Below are positions 7,490 through 15,355 of a DNA stretch of 15,355 nt, piece by piece. The notes under the pieces are model-generated. The model made no database searches. It saw only the letters and a list, made by a program, of their open reading frames with translations, and was not told the origin of the DNA. How positions within the stretch are numbered: position 1 is the stretch's first letter; every line of letters starts with the position of its first letter. The position numbers were made by a program, and so were the translations under genes. Source of the DNA: Fennellomyces sp. T-0311 (Eukaryota > Mucoromycota > Mucoromycetes > Mucorales > Lichtheimiaceae); NCBI GenBank assembly GCA_025266875.1, contig JALLLT010000149.1:1-15355 (forward strand), in the 5' to 3' direction.

Positions 7490-8841
7490 ATGACCAATAA
7501 CCTTGTGTTCTACCACTTCAGACAGAATATTCAGAGTTACATTCGTGACGGGCTCACTGTCCATATTCTGGCACAAAATTTTTCTTTGCCCGAGCTACTG
7601 GAACACAACTTCGAAGGCATATTTGACGAACAGTTGGAAGACGATGATACATACGAACCTGTTGCTGTACCGAAATATATATGGATCAGCTCATCATACA
7701 CGCCAAAACAAGTTGGTAGATTCCTGGACTTATGCAAGAACCAAGGAATCCCCATCCAAGAGGCTGCAAGTAGATCTGGCATAAAAAAGCAGGCTGCATA
7801 CGACTTTTACAACGAATCTTTGCGAAACCCAACCATACTTCTAGGATATAGACTTGTATCTCAAGTTCACCATGGCAATAATCACAAAATTAAAGAGCGT
7901 CACAGAATTTTTCTCAATGCAATTATCACCAAGAGGCCGACAATAACTATTGATGAAATACATTATAGACTTTCTGAGGCATTTCCAGGTATGTGTTCGC
8001 ATTGATTAAAAGTATTTCACCTTTTCTAAATTATATTATTATAGATTTATTGGTCCATCCATCATCAGTCCACCGCTATATGACGAAAAAGATGGAACTA
8101 TCATCGAAGCGTCTACGGTTATTTGTTTCTGGAAGGAACAGCCCATCAACACGGATGAAACGAGCCAGATTTGTAATGGACTGTATTTTAAACGACTACG
8201 ATTACCAACGACGTTGTGTATTTATCGATGAAGCCGTTTTTTCAGCAAGCCAAATTCGATCAACGGGCTGGTCAAGAATAGGACTTTCTGCCGGTACAAC
8301 AGTCCCTTCACATCGTTCGCCAAATCTTACCGTCATCGGCTGCATTTCAGCTCGTGGAGCCATTGCTTTTTCTCGACCACGACTGCCAGATGAACTACAA
8401 GAGACTGCCCCAGTACTAGGTGTGAAACGTCAAAGAGGCACGAAAGAGTATGCATATGGCACCAACAGCAATCACTTTCTCGACTTTATCTGAGTTGTGA
8501 TCGATACACTGGAGAGGCTCAATATGTCCAATATGATTTTCGTAATGGATAATTGTAACATTCATACTGAATCTGCTGTCCTTCAGGCTATTCGAGATGC
8601 TGGTCATCGTGAAGCTTTTCTCCCCCCGTACTCTCCTATGCTCAACCCGATCGAGGAATGCTGGAAGAAGATGAAGGATTATACCAAGAAAGCCACATTT
8701 GAAGAGCGACAAAACAGCTTAATGACGCGCATAATCACAGCTTGTACTATGGTTACTAGCAAAGATTGTCAAGGATGGATTAGGCATTCAGAATCTTTTT
8801 ATGGTAGATGCTTACGTCAAGAAATAATTGAAGAAGACTAA
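7490..8841 (+). pseudogene. Second DD34E Tc1/mariner-type transposase, broken
   Basis: Exons 7490-7988 and 8045-8841 join across a 56-bp intron (GTATGT...TATAG) to a 431-codon frame with one in-frame TGA at 8491-8493 (codon 316). The catalytic core is otherwise complete: D228 in CVFIDEAVF, D335 in FVMDNCNIH and E370 in LNPIEECW with 34 residues between the last two. GWSRIG and PPYSPMLNP motifs are present. A helix-turn-helix lies at about residues 77-110 (YTPKQVGRFLDLC, IQEAASRSGIKKQAA). The stop falls between the first and second catalytic Asp, so a truncated product would be inactive. The protein is distant from the intact transposase at 2173-3489. The start is 43 bp after the Harbinger right end, so its 5' region was separated by that insertion; its own TIRs could not be identified. 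Confidence 0.85.
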
Positions 8842-9279
8842 AGGAGATAATAAAATGCTTTCAATATACAATATGTGACCGATTTCACAACAAATCATAG
8901 CCAGCATCAGTTGTTAATACGTGTATGTACTAATTCTTCAGAACAGTACGCAAGAACTATCTACTGTAGGCAATTCCAAAGAATACTTCGTAGTGATTTT
9001 GTCAGGGCTGCATCATCAGTACTTGAACGCAATCTTGGATCTGATGATGGCCAATGCCTAGTGCAATTAGATGCTCGTAAAGGCATTCCATTTTTTTGCA
9101 ATCATTCTTTCCAATGAGCCGACCTAACTTTTTCCAAAAAGTAGTTCCATTAGTGGCACTAGAAAATGTTTAAAAGTGGCACATAAAAGTGTTCAAGAAC
9201 GGCATAAAGAAGTGCTCAAGAACGACACAGAGAAGTGTCCAGGGAAGCCCTCCAATTATCTTCCACCGTGATACCATAG
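8842..9279. other. Unassigned stretch between DD34E relic and KDZ relic
   Basis: An 80-codon frame at 8875-9117 shows no motif I recognise and may be the decayed 3' flank of the DD34E element or the 5' flank of the KDZ gene. Short direct repeats occur at 9171-9240 (AAAGTGGCACA, AAAGTGTTCAAGAACGGCA, AAGTGCTCAAGAACGACACA, AAGTGTCCAGG). The TTTCCAAAAAGTA at 9130-9142 resembles part of the terminal repeat at 1916-1928, possibly by chance. Confidence 0.35.
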
Positions 9280-12200
9280 ATTATTCCAAATGTGGTACAG
9301 AAAGCGTCCACAACGCCTAATAAAATAGTTCCACAACGACTATTTTTAAAGTTTCACAATCTTGCCCAAAAAAATTCTGGTGGCAAACGAGAAATACTGT
9401 ATATTGAAGCACGTGTACCACTTGCAAAACGTGACAGGAAGCGTGGAAAATGTAAAACAAAAAAAATCAAAGAACGAGATGACTATGGCTTTAGTAGCTT
9501 CGTTACTCAGGTGGCCAGTGTGGATACCGCAGCTCAAAATAGCCATTCAGAAGCCAGCAATGAGACGAATCGGATTGACAGAGATACAACAAACGATAAC
9601 TTTTCTCCAGACGAGCTAAAGAGAATAGAAAAGGAGGCCCACCGAGAAAAGCGTATGCGGGAGAAGGCAGATGCTGCTAGAAACTGGAACAAGGCAATCA
9701 ACGCCATATATCTGCACTTCATGGATATTTTTGCCGAGCCAGGACCTGCAATCAATGCGACCGATATATTTCCTGCAGAAGTAAAATGCACGTGTATAAA
9801 TCCTGAACCAACGAACGAAGTTACTTGCGTGTTTCTTTGCAGTAAGTTAATAGCTAGTAGTTCTGTTACGTAAATAAAACTTACTGATTCATAAACATAA
9901 GATACTGTGATGGATAAAAAATTCCATTTCTGTGACGATGAGAAGCAATCCCCAATAATAACTCTTCTACGGCACCACATGTTTCCTGGGTCACCTTCAA
10001 ACCCAAAAGTTGCATTCCATATCGAGTTGCTATGCGCATTTGACATACTGAAAAACATTTCCTTCATTTCATATGAAGGATTTGCCGAATTCGTCTCTTC
10101 TCTTCAGAGAAAGTGTAGTGTTGGATCCAGTAAAGTGACAGCAGCAGGACCTGTATAGAGAAGCCCTGCCATGTAAGCAAAGAACAAAATATAATACTTC
10201 GCAAAACCAAAAGTCTACCTGTATAATTATCTGGAAAGAGCCAATACGCAAGTGCAGTATTGGAATGGAATTGAATCACACTTGCAGTGCGAGGATACAA
10301 TTAGAAAAGAAATGCAAGTACCCCTCAACGGAGCACTTGGACAATTACAAATCACTAATAAAACTAATCACTATGAATACACTAGAATTTACAACAATCA
10401 AAAGCACACTCACAGCAGAGCTTTCTCCTATCCTTCTCTGGGAAGAAAAGCCTTGTTGTTTATTCATCTGATCAAGTTTTGCTTTTTAAAGCACACAGTG
10501 TTGTACAATTTGAAGGTCATATTAGGAAACTAGTGCAGTAATTAATCGTTAGGGAATACTTGTGCGGATTCGCCATAAGAGTTTGGTTCAGTATGCTTCA
10601 GTCAACCTTGATTTTTACTATAACCTTTAACCTCGCATCAACAAAAGTGTGTAAGAGACTTACTATTTATTTCTGACATATGACATTGCATCATTAAATG
10701 GCAAATGCAACTTTGCTTTCTAGGTGTCATCCTCCATTCACCGAAATTTTGCAGATGCATATAACGCATATTTGATGGTAAAGGACCTCGTCGATACCGA
10801 CTTACAGTAGATATACGAGTTGAAGGAAGGGGATTGCATTGCATGTCCGTCGGTATGTGCTTGGAGGCTATGTATACTCTTGTTGGATGATAAAATTACC
10901 CTTCATTTGTATTTAGGCCGAAGAGATTGATGAAACTCCCGGTAATCGACTTGTTATTACTATGGACGGTAATTTCGGTCTTAAGAAAACGAAGAAAGGC
11001 GAGCAATCATCTGCCTATTACGCTGAGACTATGGCGAGATGATACTTCTCGGCTGACGAGAAAGTAGCTCAGTATGCGAACAACAATGTAAGGTCAATAT
11101 AATACTGCATCCAGATATACTATACATTAAAGTTTATATTTATAATAGGAATACAATGAGGATGGCAACAAGGATTACTGCGAAGCATTTAAAAATGCGG
11201 ATACAAAGCGTACCACTTCTTCTCAGTCGTACTTTGCAATCAATGGTGTTTTTGGCAGCTTATGCGCGCGACATGCGGTGCCGCGGAAGTTTGCAAATAT
11301 CGTTAGTTCTGGGGAAAGGTATGTAGGGTACTAATAAAGTTGAGCTGCTTAAGCAAAAGTTGTGTTCTAATTATGCTTCTTTTACTACGTATATAAACAT
11401 GCACTATATACTTACGTTCCAGATTTAAGTACCCCCTTGCGGTGATGGATGAGATCTTTTCTAAAGTAGGAGGAAAGAAGAATATCGATATTATGTACGA
11501 TGTTGGATGCCGATTCGATAAAACGTTGAAGGTAACATTAATGAATGTATACGCGGTACTATTTGTGTGTATTAAGCTATAAAAAATATGCATGTATCAT
11601 AGAGACACTTTAGTGGTTGGGATGGAAAGTGTGCTGTCAGTGTTTTCCATGCCTACGCGCACTCAGCCTCTTGTCAGGTGGAATATAATCCAAAGTATGC
11701 TCGCTTATTTGGAATGACTGATGGAGAATGGTCTGAACGACTTTGGTCCTACATGAACGGACATATTCGAACTACACGTCATATGTCGCATGACCACCGC
11801 TTGGTAGTTCTAACTAGAGCGTTGGACGCATTCAAAGAGAAGCGAATTTATTCAATTGGTACTTACCTTTGCTTAGTTAAAGTATTATTCTTCGCTACTT
11901 ACACATTGTCAATACGTCTGTAGGAGATATATTGTACAATTTATATGTTAATGCTTGTGAGAAACTCAAATCAGCAAATGAGTTTCTTGACTACAACGGC
12001 CTTCAGTTATCTGACTTGGAGATCCAGTGGAATAATAGAAAGGATATAATTCTCGATAAATCAACATCACCATCAAGTTACAACATCGATGCCGTTGATA
12101 ACCCCATGGAACAATATTTCCGCATCGGAAAAAAATCTCAACCCTGCCAAGTCGTCTCAATCCTTCTCAACCCTTAGTAACCCAGCTAACCCAGCTTTAC

Positions 12201-12403
12201 CCCTCCCCCTCTAGTTGAAACACCGTCTCAATATTAAATGGGTTGATGAACCCTTTACAACACCCATCGAACATACGACAAGGCTGCAACGTATTTTCGA
12301 ATTCTGAAAAAATATTGAAAGGATTGTACAGCTTGATAGCCTTGACAAGGGTTCAGCTCGCTATACAATTGTTATGCTCATTCTCTCTAGTTTGGTTCGC
12401 ATT
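9280..12403 (+). pseudogene. KDZ-family transposase relic (CxC-type), multi-exon
   Basis: KDZ (Kyakuja-Dileera-Zisupton) elements encode large DDE transposases. Exons read as 9280-9841, 9902 to about 10155, 10724-10852, 10917-11087, 11149-11318, 11423-11531, 11603-11858, 11924-12177 and perhaps 12215-12403. GT-AG introns of 60-104 bp separate the confidently placed ones, with matching phases. The order of motifs fits the family: a charged N-terminal part, the FMDIFAEPGPA and VKCTC...C...C segments, then TLLRHHMFPGSPSNPKVAF, then CIACPS. The catalytic core follows with ITMDGNFGLKK (first D), GVFGSLCARH, MYDVGCRFDK (second D), VFHAYAHSASCQ and MTDGEWSERLWS (Glu). In-frame stops: TAG at 10808, TGA at 11040, and TGA at 12305 if the last exon is right. 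No start codon was found. The 3' end is cut by the element at 12405. Confidence 0.85.
10156..10723 (+). other. Unresolved middle part of the KDZ relic
   Basis: Between the second exon and the CIACPS exon no continuous frame is visible. A 68-codon frame at 10265-10471 with charged, helix-like sequence could be an exon remnant in the right place for the family's middle domain. No matching splice pair was found. This is where the KDZ gene is most decayed. Confidence 0.3.
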
Positions 12404-12429
12404 ACAGTGGAACCCCGCTTTTTGCACAT

Positions 12430-12479
12430 GCGGGTTTACCCTCAAATTATGTGCAAAAAGCGGGGGTGTGCAAAAAGCG
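12430..12479 (+). repeat. Left copy of 50-bp direct repeat in the MITE
   Basis: Starts GCGGGTTTACC and ends GTGCAAAAAGCG. It matches 13044-13093 in the same orientation, differing mainly at the CCCTCAA/TTGAGAA block. Together with the terminal inverted copies it gives the element mixed direct and inverted ends. Confidence 0.75.
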
Positions 12480-13043
12480 AGGTTGTTACACGAAGGGAAA
12501 TATAATATCCGCTAGTTAGTGTCAGCCAATAATATGTAGTAGAGCGCAAAATTGATGATAGTATATAAGCTCAAATAACTTAGCAAGCGTTCCTCCTTCT
12601 CTTATTCCTTTTATTTAACATACCACTAAAAGAAAAGCCTAGAATTGAGGAAAAACATAAGGAAACCATCATTTCATGCTTTTCTGAAAGAGAATGAGCC
12701 AACATATCAATTAAGATTATTGACGTTATCAATTGGACCCGTATAGTTGGTCACAGAAGGCTGATATGATTGCTGGTGTCCTTAATATTTTGGATGATTT
12801 AGAGCACAGCAAGCTTATGGAGGAGCTGAACAAAGTCTGTGATGATTTCTGTAAAAAGCATCAGATGCACCAATCAGCACTGAGTTTTTACATTTTTTCT
12901 GGAAAACTCTTAGAGCCGAGTTCGAATCTCATAGCCCGCTATCGGATCTGAGCTATATAGGATAAGTGGGAAAAATGCACATCATGAATTTTGGTGTGCA
13001 AAGTGCAAAAAGCGGGGGATGTGCAAATTTTCTTAAGTGAAGA

Positions 13044-13093
13044 GCGGGTTTACTTGAGAATTATGTGCAAAAAGCGGGGGTGTGCAAAAAGCG
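13044..13093 (+). repeat. Right copy of 50-bp direct repeat in the MITE
   Basis: Same-orientation partner of 12430-12479. It is embedded in a run of four GTGCAAAAAGCGGGG-like 15- to 17-mers that ends at the element border. Confidence 0.75.
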
Positions 13094-13221
13094 GGGGTGT
13101 GCAAAAAGCGGGGGTGCAAAAAGCGGGGTTCCACTGTATTATCTGCACATAACATACATCTATTTTTGGTATTTGTAACATTTAATCTTTATTTTCTAAT
13201 GAAAACAAATCTTTTATACCC

Positions 13222-14915
13222 TCAACCAAAGTATCTAGCTCTTTTGGAAGTGGGTTGGGCGCGCACAATGGGCCTATCTGAAGGTACCTCCTCGAGTGGT
13301 ATCAAGTCCTGCTGTTGAGCCATCTGATACTTTTGATGTATAATATCACCAAAAAGCTCAGCGACGCCACGATCTCCCCCGCTGTTCTTCAATTTGGCGC
13401 GCTCAACACGTTCTGATACAAAACGCTGGATGGGACCCCAGACAAGGTACCTACCAAGCTGGCCTTTGGGGCTCAAGAAGTCACAGTAAGACTTATGCCA
13501 AGACTTATCCCACCCAAAGTCATCGGTCGCTTGCTTGCTGTTATCGTTGCCGTTTGCAACCTCCTCGCCATCGTTCTCGTCTTCTGCCCTGAATTCCTCT
13601 TCGCCTTCGCGTAACCCTCCTTCCAAAGTAGTGTCAGGGTTAGTGGCGACATGACGGGTGGCACCTTCTTTGGTGCGATTCTTATCAATAAACACTTTCA
13701 TACGATACAAAATCTAACCATCAGTAGGTAAGTACAAGTATATACGTACTATTATCGGAATTACCATAAGTGTTATCATTGTAATACACTCTTTAGGTAT
13801 ATTACGAGGGCAAGGATTCAAGCGTCTGATACTGCGAGTACAGACAAGCACATCGACTATGCAGTCAATAATGCATTGAGACCAGAGAAACTCACCATCA
13901 GAGGAGTAACCTTCGTAGGCATATCTGAAAACAGGTAAAATAATACGATGAGTTTCTCGTGCAGATATAGAAAGTAGTCTATCAGCATATCACCTGTGAT
14001 ATTGTACGAGATACTCATACTTGTCAACTTGTGATTGCACATGTAAAGGAAATCGGGCACCATTGAAATCATATTTGAGCAGCCAGGTATCCACAGCACT
14101 ATGAAGCTGCGTTCGTTGCTTTTCGATCATTACAGCGTACTACAAATACATTTCTACAGTTACGTCATAAATCGTGAGCCTTGATTACCACATACATCAT
14201 CGATGAATCTGGGGTGCAATGTTCTTGTTGCATCGAATTTGCTCCTCAAGATCTCCTGGACCTGCTTCTTGCATGCCTGACCAGTTGCTGCCATGGTAGG
14301 AAAAGCATTTTCCAAAATTAAATACCGTATGGCACCCTTTTTTAAAGCTTCCCATTCAGGAGACTTCTTCTCAAAGTCGTAGGGTTGTGGGGGCATCATG
14401 CTTAAAATAAAGATATATAATTAAAATAAAAAATATGGATATCTATGCACTACTTACTTCATCATCGAGAACTGTCGCTGATTGTTGGTGCGGTCTGTTT
14501 CCTCAAAGGCATTCCGCTGTATATCATACATATATAACTAGATAATATTTGTATAGAAGCAGAGCATATGTACCTCATCCCAATCTGTCCCAAAAGATGG
14601 ACTTAAGCGCGACTCATCAAGTCGTCTAATAGCAGATAGAGTTACTGTTACAACAAAGTACACGAGGATAAGTAACCCTTTGTCACGTACTCTAAATCAT
14701 CTTCTCCATTGATGAAGTCGATGTTGTCGCGAAAATGTCTGCGTGCTTCAGCTAATATGTCCCTCGATACTAAAATATCAAAAAGGCATATATAATACTG
14801 TAAATCATACTTATATGTATGCAAATATTCCATCTTTTAGAATGTATATACCATCATCTGATGAATCAACTGCATGGTATGGTCTTTTAGTAGTAGTAAG
14901 GTGGTGATTAGCCAT
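13222..14915 (-). CDS. Eight-exon fungal gene, DUF6532-like
   Basis: Exons 14915-14852, 14769-14691, 14625-14574, 14516-14458, 14400-14196, 14139-13994, 13924-13765 and 13713-13222 join to 1,257 nt (418 residues plus stop). All seven introns (51-82 bp) are GT-AG, and every phase matches. Residue layout: a short polar N-terminus, a charged linker, a helical core from about residue 65 (AIRYLILENAFPTM, QRTQLHSAVDTWLLKYDF) and a hydrophobic segment (FLWSQCIIDCIVDVLV). A Gly/Glu/Asp-rich linker and a basic C-terminus (TSKRARYFG) follow. The run of R-Y-x-L-I-x-x-x-A-F-P, the helical middle and the I-P-x-E-x-I-T-M segment resemble the DUF6532 proteins expanded in mushroom-forming fungi; this is from memory and tentative. 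Function unknown. An in-frame ATG at 15002 would add 29 residues. It is convergent with the dead KDZ gene yet intact. Confidence 0.75.
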
Positions 14916-15015
14916 TTTTTTGGAAGGGTGGTGAAAAAAAGGCAAGGGTGGTTTCTTTCGATGACTGCCGTATTGGCAGGGTATTTTTGTCACCGCTACC
15001 ATTACAGGTGCCGCC

Positions 15016-15035
15016 TATCAGATTTTGATCTGATA
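15016..15035. promoter_or_regulatory. Perfect hairpin upstream of the DUF6532-like gene
   Basis: TATCAGAT-TTTG-ATCTGATA, 8-bp arms with a 4-base loop, about 100 bp upstream of the ATG at 14915. CCGCC flanks it on both sides, and a CACCGC motif occurs nearby at 14992-14997 and 15038-15043. It may be a dimeric regulator site or simply a chance palindrome. Confidence 0.35.
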
Positions 15036-15355
15036 ATCACCGCCTTCAAAATGGTACCACCAACCAAAAGTTTCTCAGCATAGCGTCAATGAAAACAGAT
15101 GCCAAATGCCTCATTATTAGATCATTTATCGCTGTATCAGTAACAGTTACATTGTTCCACAATACTTCATGCTCGATCGTGAAAATGATTTGACTTCACG
15201 GTGTAAAAAACGACAGCGTCACTGATAGAAATATTCAAGTTAAAAACAAATTGTGTAGTATCAGCTATCTTCTCGACATCTATAGACTTGTGCTTTCCTT
15301 TTGTATCACATTGACTCGGGATACTTCAGTAATGAGTGTTTATGACGCTGAAAAG
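15036..15355. other. Window end, no gene seen
   Basis: No supported open frame on either strand. The 8-mer CAGCGTCA at 15214-15221 and its complement TGACGCTG at 15343-15350 are inverted, with a related AGCGTCAATGA near 15082. This is too little to call a terminal repeat because the window stops there. Confidence 0.3.

Larger units (their letters stand above)
12405..13136. mobile_element. Non-autonomous pogo-like Tc1/mariner element (MITE)
   Basis: 732 bp, flanked by TA (12403-12404 and 13137-13138). The ends are inverted: CAGTGGAACCCCGCTTTTTG at 12405-12424 against its complement at 13117-13136. The 15-mer GTGCAAAAAGCGGGG is repeated in tandem near the right end (about 13003-13130) and again near the left. 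In addition a 50-bp block at 12430-12479 recurs in the same orientation at 13044-13093. CAGTG(G)AACC-type ends plus a TA duplication are characteristic of pogo/Tigger-like elements. No transposase was found; an open frame at 12733-12951 has no recognised domain. The insertion truncates the KDZ relic. Confidence 0.82.

Noticed and set aside
10638..10844. 68-codon minus-strand frame
   Set aside because: Antisense to the KDZ CIACPS exon, which has family motifs and proper splice sites.
11303..11593. 96-codon minus-strand frame
   Set aside because: Spans two KDZ introns and an exon in antisense; no domain.
12733..12951. Frame inside the MITE, tested as a transposase remnant
   Set aside because: Begins with TTG, has no DDE, HTH or other motif I can identify, and has stops upstream in the same frame.
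1..15355. Search by eye for tRNA, rRNA or a retrotransposon (gag-pol, LTR)
   Set aside because: No cloverleaf with matching boxes, no rRNA-like stretch, no reverse transcriptase motif and no LTR pair were seen.

Overview
The window looks like a transposon graveyard from a filamentous fungus, most likely an early-diverging (Mucoromycota-type) species. Evidence for this is the short GT-AG introns (about 50-105 bp) in every multi-exon gene, AT-rich intergenic DNA, and a mix of IS630/Tc1-mariner DD34E, PIF/Harbinger and KDZ transposases that is typical of fungal genomes. The phylum is an inference; no rRNA or conserved housekeeping gene is present.

Layout. (1) 1-4268: a giant inverted repeat with arms of about 803 bp, built from 180-bp tandem units. 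Its right arm is split by a complete DD34E element (1911-3704) with 137-bp terminal inverted repeats (TIRs), a TA target duplication and an intact transposase gene. The left arm still carries the unoccupied version of the target. (2) 4402-7446: a complete PIF/Harbinger element with matching 19-bp ends. It holds two divergent genes: a three-exon MYB/SANT-like DNA-binding protein (minus strand) and a two-exon DDE transposase (plus strand). (3) 7490-8841: a second, unrelated DD34E transposase, dead through an in-frame TGA; the Harbinger insertion lies 43 bp before its start codon. (4) 9280-12403: a KDZ-family transposase relic with recognisable exons but at least three in-frame stops. Its 3' end is cut by (5) 12405-13136, a 732-bp non-autonomous element with pogo-like CAGTGGAACCCCGC ends and a TA duplication. 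(6) 13222-14915: an eight-exon minus-strand gene that reconstructs without a break into a 418-residue protein, resembling the fungal DUF6532 group.

How the parts relate. The Harbinger MYB and DDE proteins are the usual two-protein set: the MYB protein recruits the DDE transposase to the ends. They share a 495-bp divergent promoter region. The first DD34E element and Harbinger look recent, with matching ends and open genes. The second DD34E copy and KDZ are decayed. The DUF6532-like gene is intact beside the dead KDZ gene and convergent with it, so it is either a host or expanded-family gene or the surviving partner of a larger element. The two least conventional objects are the 180-bp-unit palindrome and this intact eight-exon gene. 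All splice sites were inferred by eye from GT/AG consensus and reading-frame continuity.
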